From NCBI RefSeq assembly GCF_023525255.1, contig NZ_CP073355.1, forward strand, positions 186,001 to 250,000: 64,000 nucleotides of DNA, in the 5' to 3' direction. A model generated the notes under the pieces. That model was given only the letters and a program-made list of their open reading frames with translations. It made no database searches and was not told the origin of the DNA. The stretch comes from Thermospira aquatica (lineage in GTDB: Bacteria > Spirochaetota > Brevinematia > Brevinematales > Thermospiraceae). This document shows, piece after piece, positions 52,823 to 61,464 of the stretch. Made by a program: the position numbers and the translations under genes. Each line of letters starts with the position of its first letter. Positions within the stretch are counted from its first letter, which is position 1.

Positions 52823-53818
52823 TTAGAGTGACTGAGCGATAGTGATTGCTGACACCACGACAATGTCTTCTGGTGTGGCCCCTCGAGAAAGGTCATTCAC
52901 AGGGCGAGAAAGCCCCTGGAGAAGGGGACCATATGCCTCTGCTTTAGCGAGCCGCTGGGTGATTTTGTAGCCGATGTTTCCGGTGTTCAGATCGGGGAAG
53001 ATCATGACATTGGCCTCACCAGCGACAGGAGAATTGGGGGCTTTGAACTTTCCAACAGAGGGTTCAACGGCTGCATCAAACTGGAGTTCGCCATCGAAAA
53101 CGAAGTCAACATTTCTTGTCTTGAGAATCTCAATAGCCTGGCGAACCTTTTCCACAGAGGGAGATGTAGCACTTCCGAGGGTGGAGAAGGAGAGAAATGC
53201 GACTTTGGGTTCAACCCCAAGGAGCTGGCGACAGGTTTTCGCTGATGCTATGGCGATATCACACAGCTGTTCAGGAGTCGGTTCGGGGACAACACCACAG
53301 TCAGCATAAATAAATTGCCCATTGGCTCCATAGGTACAGTTTGGGACCTCCATCACAAAACTTCCGGAGATTGTCTTGATACCTTCAGCTGGTCGGACAA
53401 CAATAAGCGATGCCCGCACGGTTTTTGCTGTGGGCGTGAGACTTCCTGAGACCATAGCGTCTACGGCACCGTTGGCAAGCATCATAGCTCCATGGTAAAC
53501 ATCATCTGTCATGAGTTCTGCTGCTTCGGCTTCTGTCATTCCTTTGGCTTTGCGGCTCTCATAGAGTTGATGTATATAGTCGTTAAGCTTGGGGGATTTG
53601 GTGTGATCGTGAAGGATAACGCCATCGAGAGAGATGTTTTCTGCGGCTGCCATTGCACGGAGTTCGTCTGGATTTCCCAGAACGTAAAGCTCTGTGGTGA
53701 AACCTTCCCGGATGATTATCTCTGCGGCTTTCAGTACCCGGATATCTCTTCCCTCCGGAAGAACCAGTCGACGGGGGTTTGCCTTGGCAATGGACAGGAT
53801 CTTGTCTTTGAATGCCAT
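52823..53818 (-). CDS. pta: phosphate acetyltransferase
   Basis: 331 aa, the short single-domain Pta. RRLVLPEGRDIRVLKAAEIIIREG, MTDDVYHGAMMLANGAVDAMVSGSLTPTAKTVRASLIVV, FLSFSTLGSATSPSVEKVRQA, FDGELQFDAAVEPSVGKFKAPNSPVAGEANVMIFPDLNTGNIGYKITQRLAKAEAYGPLLQGLSRPVNDLSRG are diagnostic. It interconverts acetyl-CoA and acetyl phosphate; with an acetate kinase (not in the window) it would yield ATP in fermentation. AAGGAG precedes the ATG. Confidence 0.95.
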   Translation of the reverse strand: MAFKDKILSIAKANPRRLVLPEGRDIRVLKAAEIIIREGFTTELYVLGNPDELRAMAAAENISLDGVILHDHTKSPKLNDYIHQLYESRKAKGMTEAEAAELMTDDVYHGAMMLANGAVDAMVSGSLTPTAKTVRASLIVVRPAEGIKTISGSFVMEVPNCTYGANGQFIYADCGVVPEPTPEQLCDIAIASAKTCRQLLGVEPKVAFLSFSTLGSATSPSVEKVRQAIEILKTRNVDFVFDGELQFDAAVEPSVGKFKAPNSPVAGEANVMIFPDLNTGNIGYKITQRLAKAEAYGPLLQGLSRPVNDLSRGATPEDIVVVSAITIAQSL

Positions 53819-53844
53819 ATATCAACTCCTTGAAAACGGTATTT

Positions 53845-54324
53845 TCAGGTGTTGCGTTTACGGCAAAGTTCCCGCCAGACGGGAGCCGGAACTTTGTCGG
53901 AGATATCTCCTTCGAGAAGGGCAATCTCTTTTATGATCGATGAACTGACGAAGAGGTTGTCTTCACTAGCCATGAGGAAGACGGTTTCTACCTCAGGGCA
54001 GAGATGGGCGTTCATCGAGGCAACCTGGATCTCAAACTCAAAATCCGAAACAGCTCGTAACCCGCGAATGATAGCATTTGCCTGTTTCTTTTTCACGTAG
54101 TGGGCTAAAAGCCCGGAAAAGCTGTCTACCGAAAATCGTGGATCTTTTTCAAAGATCTCTCGGATCATGGAGAGTCTTTCTTCTACCGTAAACAGAGGTT
54201 GTTTGGATTGATTGTGAAGGACCGCGATGATCACATGATCAAAAATATTTGCAGCCCGAAGGGCAATATCGAGATGTCCATTGGTAAAGGGGTCAAAAGA
54301 ACCGGGGTAAACAGCAAGACGCAT
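53845..54324 (-). CDS. coaD: pantetheine-phosphate adenylyltransferase
   Basis: 159 aa, standard size. AVYPGSFDPFTNGHLDIALRAA (TxGH motif: TNGH), VLHNQSKQPLFTVEERLSMIREI, ANAIIRGLRAVSDFEFEIQVASMNAHLCPEVETVFLMAS and VSSSIIKEIALLEGDISDKVPAPV (ISSTxVR-like). It makes dephospho-CoA in coenzyme A synthesis. Upstream promoter abuts IS-rve copy D; pta follows 26 bp downstream. Confidence 0.95.
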   Translation of the reverse strand: MRLAVYPGSFDPFTNGHLDIALRAANIFDHVIIAVLHNQSKQPLFTVEERLSMIREIFEKDPRFSVDSFSGLLAHYVKKKQANAIIRGLRAVSDFEFEIQVASMNAHLCPEVETVFLMASEDNLFVSSSIIKEIALLEGDISDKVPAPVWRELCRKRNT

Positions 54325-54344
54325 ATCAAAAACTCCTCAAAAGT

Positions 54345-54373
54345 ATTATAGCAAAGAAAGCTTTTTTTTGCAA
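54345..54373 (-). promoter_or_regulatory. sigma70-type promoter of coaD-pta
   Basis: On the minus strand TTGCAA (54373-54368), 17-bp spacer, TATAAT (54350-54345), 20 bp before the ATG. Exactly 5 bp (AAAAA, 54374-54378) separate the -35 from IS-rve copy D. Confidence 0.8.
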
Positions 54374-54466
54374 AAAAACGAATTGCTTCATAATAAAAGT
54401 ACTCGAAAAGGGAACGTTGCTTCAAAATAAAAAAGTACTTTAAATTTGTGTAAAATAATCCAGTTC

Positions 54467-54558
54467 ATGGCTCGACAAGCTCGCCAACCGTGGCTCGACA
54501 AGCTCGCCAACCGTGGCTCGACAAGCTCGCCAACCGTGGCTCGACAAGCTCGCCAACC
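54467..54558 (+). repeat. tandem array of four 23-bp units inside IS-rve copy D
   Basis: Four head-to-tail units, each starting with TGGCTCGACAAG and ending GCTCGCCAACC, same unit as in copy B in the same position relative to the element. Confidence 0.95.
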
Positions 54559-54573
54559 GGAATTGGGTTGGCG

Positions 54574-55823
54574 ATGTTTGAAAGGAGACCTATTTACAGG
54601 GAAACGGCGAAATGATATGCTGAGCTTGTCGAAGCAGAGTATCAAAAAGCCAGCAAAAAGGAAAAAATGGAGATACTGGATTATTTTGTGAGGATAACAG
54701 GTTTAAAAAACCGAAACTATGCCGCCAGGCTCTTGAGGCAGCACGGAAAAACCATCTATGTAGGCAAGAAAAATTACCTTAAAGCCGACATAGCCAAGAA
54801 GGGCAAAAGACCTGGCAGAAAGAAAAAATTCGGCGAAGAGGAACTAAAACTTCTAAAAAGGTCTGGGAAATTGAAAACTACATGTGTGGCAAACGCTTAA
54901 AGCCGATTCTCAATGAAGTTTTAGATAATCTCTTAGCAAACGGACATCTCCACGGTTCTCCACAGGCTATAGAAAACTTGCGCCATATAAGTGCTTCAAG
55001 TATTGACCGACTTTTGAAACATGAGCGTAAAAAGCTTGAGATAAAAGGACGAAAAGGTACAAAGCCTGGAACGCTATTAAAGCAACAAATAGCTATACGC
55101 ACGTGGGCAGAGTGGGATGAAAATTGTTCTGGGTTCATGGAGATTGATCTGGTAGCCCATGAGGGAGGAAATAGTCAGGGAGACTTTGCTCAAACATTAA
55201 ATATGGTGGATGTTTGGAGCGGTTGGACAGAGCTTGTGGCAATCAAAAACAAGGCTTAAAAATGGGTAAGAGAAGCCATAGAAAAAGTCCAAAGAAGACT
55301 TCCTTTTGATTTACGGGGAATTGATTCTGATACCGGTGCTGAATTTATTAATCATCCTCTACGCGATTGGTGTGAGAAGCACCAGATAAAATTTACAAGG
55401 GGGAGAAGCTCCCGTTCCAATGATAACTGCTACGTTGAGCAGAAAAACTATTCCATAGTCCGCCAGAATGTTGGATACTTCCGCTACGATACCGAGGAAG
55501 AAGTCTACTACTTGAACCAACTCTATGCGTATCTCAGGCTTTATGCCAACTTTTTTCAACCGGTTATGAAAATGACAGAGAAAAAGAGAATCGGAAGCAA
55601 GGTGCAAAAGAAGCATGATGATATTAAAACTCCCTACCAGCGGCTTTTAGAGAGCCCTTATTTAAGTGAGGTACAAAAGAAATACCTCACAAGGCTTTAT
55701 AAGGCTCTCGATTTGTTTCACCTAAGACAAAAAATTACGGCTTGCCAGAGAAAACTTTTCAGCCTTCAAAAGAAAAAGAATGTAAAAAACAAAAATTTGG
55801 AGGAAACTGTATGGAATTTTTGA
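54574..55823 (+). pseudogene. IS-rve transposase, decayed (copy D)
   Basis: Open pieces 54667-54900 (MEILDYFVRITGLKNRNYAARLLRQHGK..., ending after a missing A in the AAAAAAGG run near 54855), 54882-55259 (MCGKRLKPILNEVLDNLL...NMVDVWSGWTELVAIKNKA, ended by a TAA where other copies read TCA) and the C-terminal half to 55823. The ATG at 54574 is preceded by the array and is followed by an in-frame TGA from the 24-bp insert. Confidence 0.85.
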
Positions 55824-56025
55824 GTACTTTTTTTTATGAGGCAATGATTCGAATTTCGAGTACTTTTTTATTTGACGCAACGGGGTGTCAATGAAAACGA
55901 TTTATTGGATCGAGTGATACAATAAATTCCCACAGAGACCTTTGCAAAAATACCTTATCGTTTTCTAGAGGTCAGGTTTTAGATAAAACAATACAACTTT
56001 TCTTGAAAAACGAAAAGTTTCTCCT

Positions 56026-57310
56026 TAATACGCCATTGTGTCAAGAAAATTGTGTCTAGTCATAGGATAACCTCGCTGTGAATATTTTCTTTGGTGTATG
56101 AGTGTTGCTCACGATAGAGTTGAAAGTAATACTCCCAATTTTTTAACTTTCTTTTTAAGAACTTCTCATTTTGGTATCTTAATAACAGGTAAAGATATTT
56201 CTCAGCTGAAGCCTCGCTTTGACACATTTCCATTGTTTTTAATCTCCTTTTAAGTTCTTTAAAGAGTCTTTCCAGGGCATTGTTTGTATACACCATGCTT
56301 CGTATTCCTTCAGGTAATTCCATGTAAGTGAATATATTCTCTCTTATTGTCAAGAGGTTATTCATTAAGTTGGGATAGATATTTTTCCATTTTTGTATAA
56401 ATTTCATAAACAATTGTTCTGCCTCCTGTTTGTCTTTGGCATGAAATACCTCTTCTATTTCAGTGGCAATGATATTTCTGTGTTGAACTCTCACTTTAGC
56501 CAGTATGTTTCTCATGACATGGACTACACAGGGCTGATACTTTGCGGGGATATATCTCTGTTATGACGTTTTTCATACCACTTAAGCCATCAGAGACAAT
56601 AAAATGAATCTGTTTGACACTTCTTTCTCTTATATCTAGCAAAATTTCCCGCCAGTTATAAGCACTTTCCATGCCTCCTGGCAGGTAGTATCCTAAAATC
56701 TCCGTCTTCCTCAGGTGTAATGCCTATAGCTACATATATTGATTCATTTTCTACCCTATCTCTCTTGATAGGAAACACCATAGCATCCAGAAATACCACG
56801 GCATATTCTTCCATGAGAGGGCGACTACGCCACTTCTGAATCTCTTCTATGCCTACCTGGCTTATCCTTGAGATGTTATCATAAGAAATCTTTATTTCAT
56901 AAAGCTTTTAAAACTTCTGTGCTATCTTCCTTGTTGACATTCCTGATATCAACATAGCCCTGATTAATGCATCTAAGTCTTCTGTGATGCGTTTGCGATA
57001 GGGAAGAAGGGCACTTTTAAATCCATTATCCCTTGTTCTTGGAACACGTATGGCTGTAAGCTCGCCAAAAGCTGTCTTTAAATCCCTTTCGTAAAAGCCA
57101 TTGCCTTTTGTGGGAGGATTGTTTTCCAGGTAAATCTCTCTTTCCTCTTTTAACATACTCTCTAATACTTCCTTGACAATTGGTTTGAATAGCTCTAAAA
57201 TATTCTTCGTCTCAATCATATCTGGCCTCCTGTGATAGTTTTATTTATATTATCACAGGAGGTTATCTTTTTCCTACCAGACACAATTAAGTATACACTG
57301 CCTAATACGC
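56026..57310 (-). mobile_element. IS256-family insertion sequence, copy 2, with 8-bp target duplication
   Basis: Element proper 56034-57302 (1269 bp); TAATACGC at 56026-56033 and 57303-57310 is the 8-bp target duplication. Ends CATTGTGTCAAG (left) and AGTATACACTGCC (right) are those of copy 1. The hairpin before the transposase start (57224-57262) is conserved. Confidence 0.93.
56046..57219 (-). pseudogene. IS256-family transposase, frameshifted (copy 2)
   Basis: N-terminal piece 56908-57219 (MIETKNILELFKPIV...NGFYERDLKTAFGELTAIRVPRTRDNGF...LISGMSTRKIAQKF) ends in a frameshift at ~56910. The C-terminal piece 56060-56515 covers MRNILAKVRVQHRNIIATEIEEVF...VYTNNALERLFKELKRRLKTMEMCQSEASAEKYLYLLL. 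The middle, with the first catalytic Asp region, is spread over other frames. Near-identical to copy 1, but broken at different points. Confidence 0.88.
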
Positions 57311-57433
57311 TGTTACCATTTACTTGTGAAAAATAATCACAATGTTCACAGAGAAATAACTAATCCTTCAAAGCAAAATAAACTCTTTATCAATTCTATT
57401 GATTTAGGCTAAGGTTATAAAAGATGAGTAGAA

Positions 57434-57473
57434 TAAAAAAAGCAAAAGCCAGGACACGATCCTGGCTTTTGCT
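57434..57473 (-). terminator. rho-independent terminator after Thr/Asn-rich lipoprotein gene
   Basis: Long stem AGCAAAAGCCAGGA/TCCTGGCTTTTGCT (57441-57473) followed on the minus strand by a T-run (A-run at 57434-57440). The stretch 57311-57433 upstream of it shows nothing recognisable. Confidence 0.88.
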
Positions 57474-57486
57474 TCTGAAGAAGGTA

Positions 57487-58356
57487 CTATTTCCCTGTGA
57501 CGATGTCGACAGTAACAGTCTTGTTTTCAACGGAGACAGTTACTTGTCGTGTTCGATTGAAATGTGCAGTTGTTGTTACATCGTAATTTCTTGTTCGTCT
57601 GGGACCTTTGGTAGTTCCGGTGAGGTGAATAGTGACATCACCATCATAAACGGTACAATTTGTGCCGTTGATGTTGGTGCGGATAGCAGTGACATTATTA
57701 AAGGTATGAGTGATGGTAAAGTTTCCAGAAAAAACATCTCGTTCAAAAGTTCCGGTGGCTGTTCTAGTTCCGTTAACAATTACACCGTCTACACTATCGT
57801 TGATACCTGTGACGGTATATTTCGCATTCACCTGGATGGTTCTTGTAGCACCATTCCAATTATTCTCAAGAGAGGCCACGTAGTTACGTTCAACTCTCGC
57901 TGATTTTACAGAGCTGTTAGCAGCCATTGTATAAGGCCATACGAGTTGTACGCCTGTGCCTGTAGCATCGAGGGAGGTATAGAACCAGATCCTAGAGCTA
58001 AACGATGAGATAGTACCGGTTACCTGCCCACCATTTACCGAGACACTTACGTTACTTGCTGTGCGTTTGTAGCCATTCGTAGTACTGTCCCAACTAAAAC
58101 GAGTTGAATCACTGCCATTGGTAAATGTAAAGACGATCGTCGTATGTACTGTGCTGTTGGTGTTTGTAGTAGTAGCCATAGCAACTGTATTGAGCTCTGC
58201 ACAACTTCCCGATTCTGGGTTAGCAACCGAATCTGCTATCTGTGAGGCAAGAAACTCAGCCTCACTGTCTGACAACTCTTCATCCATACTACATCCGAAA
58301 AATAGTAGAGTAGCTGCTATTACTCCAACAAACAAAAAGATTTTCGTTCCTTTCAT
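57487..58356 (-). CDS. Thr/Asn/Ser-rich lipoprotein, unknown function
   Basis: 289 aa. Signal MKGTKIFLFVGVIAATLLFFGC with lipobox FFGC, then an acidic segment (SMDEELSDSEAEFLASQIADSV) and a long beta-strand-rich region with high Thr/Asn/Ser (ATTTNTNSTVHTTIVFTFTNGSDSTRF..., GVIVNGTRTATGTFERDVFSGNFTITHTF), suggesting a secreted beta-sandwich or beta-helix. Two cysteines may form a disulfide. No family recognised. AAAGGAGG precedes the ATG; own promoter and terminator. Confidence 0.78.
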   Translation of the reverse strand: MKGTKIFLFVGVIAATLLFFGCSMDEELSDSEAEFLASQIADSVANPESGSCAELNTVAMATTTNTNSTVHTTIVFTFTNGSDSTRFSWDSTTNGYKRTASNVSVSVNGGQVTGTISSFSSRIWFYTSLDATGTGVQLVWPYTMAANSSVKSARVERNYVASLENNWNGATRTIQVNAKYTVTGINDSVDGVIVNGTRTATGTFERDVFSGNFTITHTFNNVTAIRTNINGTNCTVYDGDVTIHLTGTTKGPRRTRNYDVTTTAHFNRTRQVTVSVENKTVTVDIVTGK

Positions 58357-58395
58357 GCGTACCTCCTTTAATAAGAATTTACAAAGTTCAATTAA

Positions 58396-58424
58396 ATTAT
58401 ACTCACAAGATCAAAAAAAATCAA
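58396..58424 (-). promoter_or_regulatory. sigma70-type promoter of the 58356 lipoprotein gene
   Basis: On the minus strand TTGATT (58424-58419), 17-bp spacer, TATAAT (58401-58396), 39 bp before the ATG. Confidence 0.78.
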
Positions 58425-58455
58425 CAAAAAATCCAAAGAATTTCAATGAAAAAGC

Positions 58456-59790
58456 TTAGGAGGGATTTTTAGAGTTTTCTATCAAAAGAGCAAGTTCTTG
58501 GATATGACGGAGTGGTTTTACTCCTTCGGCTTTTTGAGTTTTGATGCCGTAAGGATAGAAGACCTGAGAGAAACCTAGTTTAAATCCCTCATCTATACGC
58601 TTTTCCCCTCCTCGTACCATTCGGATTTCACCAGCGAGTCCTACCTCTCCAAATACTAGCCAGGAAAGAGAAAGAGGTATCTGGGTATAGGTAGAGATAA
58701 GGGCTGAAATTACTGCGAGATCGAGAGCAGTATCTTCTACATCTAGACCGCTAGTGATATTGACATAGACATCAAGTTTGGAGAATTGATAGTTTAACTG
58801 GCGTTCTAAAACAGCAAGCAGGATATAAAGTCTATTAATATCAAACCCTTCCGCTGTTCTCCGGGGATAGCTAAAAGAAGATGTTACAACAATTGCTTGA
58901 ACCTCAACAGGGATGACCCGGTTGCCATCGAGGAGTGGATAAAAACTTACTCCTGCGGGGAGATTATCGTACTCATGCCGAAAGAGGGAGGCTGTAGCAC
59001 TTAAGGAATGAATCCCTGTAGAAGTCATTTCAAAGATTCCCCATTCATCAGTAGCATAGAAGCGGTTCTTAAGACTACGAATGATACGGTAGAGGCCCTT
59101 TTTGTCTTGTTCAAAGAAAAGTACAGTGTCCACCAGGTGTTCAATAATCTTGGGACCTGCGATTTGTCCACTTTTCGTGATATGTCCCACCAAGATGAGG
59201 AGTATTCCCTGTGATTTACAGGCTCTCACGAGAGTTTGGGTAGACTCTCGTACTTGGAGAATACTCCCAGGGGGAGAGCTGTAACGGGCGAGTTCTAACA
59301 TCTGGACTGAGTCAACCAAGAGGATATCGGGTTTTTGGTGAGCGAGGAACTCCAGAACCATCTCTACACGTGTTTCTCCTAGGAGCCAAAAGTCCTTCGT
59401 AATCCCTAAGCGAAGCGCTCGAAGCTTAATCTGGGAGGCAGATTCTTCACCATGGAGGTAACATACTCGTTTTTTTTCTGCAAATATATCAGCAAGATGA
59501 AGGAGAAGCGTTGATTTTCCTACCCCTGGTTCTCCAGCCAGAAGAATTGTTTGACCTGGTACGAAGCCACCGATGACGCGATCGAGTTCAACCTCTCCTG
59601 AAAAAAGACGAGGGAGCGTTTCAGCCTGAGCAAGAGATACAGTGGTATAAGATGCCTCACCAAAAGACTTTTTTTCCTCTTCTTGTACCTCCTCAAAAGT
59701 GTTCCATTCTCCACACTCAGGACACTTTCCCAACCACTTGGTTGAGCGATAGCCACAAGAGGTACAATAGTAAAAGATTTTAGTTTTCAT
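58456..59790 (-). CDS. radA: DNA repair protein RadA (Sms)
   Basis: 444 aa. N-terminal zinc finger CTSCGYRSTKWLGKCPECGEWNTF (residues ~9-32), RecA-like ATPase with Walker A LAGEPGVGKSTLLLHLA and Walker B DILLVDSVQML, the RadA-specific motif as KNRFYATDE where KNRFG is usual, and a C-terminal Lon-protease-like domain (LYILLAVLERQLNYQFSKLDVYVNITSGLDVEDTALDLAVISALIS). A branched-DNA helicase/translocase in recombination. It begins 12 bp after the LapA-like gene and is probably transcribed with it. Confidence 0.94.
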   Translation of the reverse strand: MKTKIFYYCTSCGYRSTKWLGKCPECGEWNTFEEVQEEEKKSFGEASYTTVSLAQAETLPRLFSGEVELDRVIGGFVPGQTILLAGEPGVGKSTLLLHLADIFAEKKRVCYLHGEESASQIKLRALRLGITKDFWLLGETRVEMVLEFLAHQKPDILLVDSVQMLELARYSSPPGSILQVRESTQTLVRACKSQGILLILVGHITKSGQIAGPKIIEHLVDTVLFFEQDKKGLYRIIRSLKNRFYATDEWGIFEMTSTGIHSLSATASLFRHEYDNLPAGVSFYPLLDGNRVIPVEVQAIVVTSSFSYPRRTAEGFDINRLYILLAVLERQLNYQFSKLDVYVNITSGLDVEDTALDLAVISALISTYTQIPLSLSWLVFGEVGLAGEIRMVRGGEKRIDEGFKLGFSQVFYPYGIKTQKAEGVKPLRHIQELALLIENSKNPS

Positions 59791-59802
59791 CGTGTGGGGG
59801 AG

Positions 59803-60012
59803 CTAGTGAAGCTTTTGAGCAGCAAGCCCATAAACAAGAAGTCCTACAACAAACCCAACCAAAAGTGATATGAGCATCAATACGATGAGAGGGAGCTGGA
59901 AGCTCCAAAAAAACAGTTTAACAGCCACGACAGTGACATTCTGCAGAATCAACACGATAAACAAAAATAAGATTCCGACAACACTCCCGATTTTTACCCA
60001 GAAACGAGACAT
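59803..60012 (-). CDS. LapA-domain (DUF1049) small membrane protein
   Basis: 69 aa with two transmembrane helices (SVVGILFLFIVLILQN and LPLIVLMLISLLVGFVVGLLVYGL), the FxxxNxxxVxVxFFxWxxxLPL pattern of LapA-type proteins (LILQNVTVVAVKLFFWSFQLPLIVLMLISLLVG). Function in the family: envelope/lipopolysaccharide assembly. AAAGGAGGAAG precedes the ATG. First gene before radA. Confidence 0.8.
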   Translation of the reverse strand: MSRFWVKIGSVVGILFLFIVLILQNVTVVAVKLFFWSFQLPLIVLMLISLLVGFVVGLLVYGLAAQKLH

Positions 60013-60036
60013 GATCTTCCTCCTTTGTGCTTTTTT

Positions 60037-60065
60037 ATTATACTATCTGAGGAGAAAAAAGTCAA
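60037..60065 (-). promoter_or_regulatory. sigma70-type promoter of the LapA-like gene and radA
   Basis: On the minus strand TTGACT (60065-60060), 17-bp spacer, TATAAT (60042-60037), 24 bp before the ATG. Exactly 5 bp (ACCCA, 60066-60070) separate the -35 from IS-rve copy E. Confidence 0.82.
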
Positions 60066-60158
60066 ACCCACGAATTGCTTCATAATAAAAGTACTCGAAA
60101 AGGGAACGTTGCTTCAAAATAAAAAAGTACTTTAAATTTGTGTAAAATAATCCAGTTC

Positions 60159-60204
60159 ATGGCTCGACAGGCTCGCCAACCGTGGCTCGACAGGCTCGCC
60201 AACA
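60159..60204 (+). repeat. two 23-bp units inside IS-rve copy E
   Basis: Two tandem units with a GACAGGCTCG variant in place of GACAAGCTCG; same position as the arrays in copies B and D. Confidence 0.9.
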
Positions 60205-60216
60205 GGAATTGGGTTA

Positions 60217-61464
60217 ACGAGGTCTGAAAAAAGACCTATTTACAGGGAAACGGCGAAATGATATGCTGAGCTTGTCGAAGCAGAGTATCAAAAAGCCAGC
60301 AAAAAGGAAAAAATGGAGATACTGGATTATTTTGTGAGGATAACAGGCCTAAAAATCGAAACTATGCCGCCAGGCTCTTGAGCACGGAAAACCATCTATG
60401 TAGGCAAGAAAAATTACCTTAAAGCCGACATAGCCAAGAAGGGCAAAAGACCTGGCAGAAAGAAAAATTCGGCGAAGAGGAACTAAAACTTCTAAAAAAG
60501 GTCTGGGAAATTGAAAACTACATGTGTGGCAAACGTTTAAAGCCAATTTTAAATGAAGTTTTAGATAATCTCTTAGCAAACGGACATCTCCACGGTTCTC
60601 CACAGGCTATAGAAAACTTGCGCCATATAAGTGCTTCAAGTATTGACCGACTTTTGAAGCATGAGCGTAAAAGCTTGAGATAAAAGGGACGAAAAAGGTA
60701 CAAAGCCTGGAACGTTGTTAAAGCAACAAATAGCTATACGCACGTGGGCAGAGTGGGATGAAAATTGCCCTGGGTTCATGGAGATTGATCTGGTTGCCCA
60801 TGAGGGAGGAAATAGCCGGGGAGATTTTGCTCAAACATTAAATATGGTGGATGTTTGGAGCGGTTGGACAGAGCTTGTGGCAATCAAAAACAAGGCTTCA
60901 AAATGGGTAAGAGAAGCCATAGAAAAAGTCCAAAGAAGACTTCCTTTTGAGTTACGGGGAATTGATTCTGATACCGGTGCTGAATTTATTAATCATCCTC
61001 TACGCGATTGGTGTGAGAAGCACCAGATAAAATTTACAAGGGGGAGAAGCTCCCGTTCCAATGATAACTGCTACGTTGAGCAGAAAAACTATTCCATAGT
61101 CCGCCAGAATGTTGGATACTTCCGCTACGATACCGAGGAAGAAGTCTACTACTTGAACCGACTCTATGCGTATCTCAGGCTTTATGCCAACTTTTTTCAA
61201 CCGGTTATGAAAATGACAGAGAAAAAGAGAATCGGAAGCAAGGTGCAAAAGAAGCATGATGATATTAAAACTCCCTACCAACGGCTTTTAGAAAGCTCTT
61301 ATGTAAGTGAGGCACAAAAGGAACGCCTAACAAGGCTTTATAAGGCTCTCGATTTGTTTCACCTAAGACAAAAAATTACAGCTTGCCAGAGAAAACTTTA
61401 CAGCCTTCAAAAGAAAAAGAATGTAAAAAACAAAAATTTGGAGGAAACTGTATGGAATTTTTGA
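60217..61464 (+). pseudogene. IS-rve transposase, decayed (copy E; intact C-terminal half)
   Basis: The start codon is lost (AGG in place of ATG), and the N-terminal half has several indels (for example near 60352, 60380 and 60467) plus the 24-bp insert. From 60715 to 61464 an uninterrupted frame of 249 aa covers the complete rve catalytic domain: FMEIDLVAHEGG (Asp), GIDSDTGAEF (Asp), RSSRSNDNCYVEQKNY (Glu) and the C-terminal ETVWNF. This copy shows what the catalytic half looks like when unbroken. Confidence 0.85.

Larger units (their letters stand above)
54379..55884 (+). mobile_element. IS-rve copy D, with 4x 23-bp array; flanks do not match
   Basis: Ends CGAATTGCTTC (54379) and GCAACGGG (55884), 1506 bp. 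Left flank AAAAA (54374-54378), right flank GTGTC (55885-55889), so no target duplication. It carries four 23-bp units (54467-54558) and the 24-bp insert (54613-54636). Its 5' flank AAAAA equals the 3' flank of copy B read in element orientation. Confidence 0.9.
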
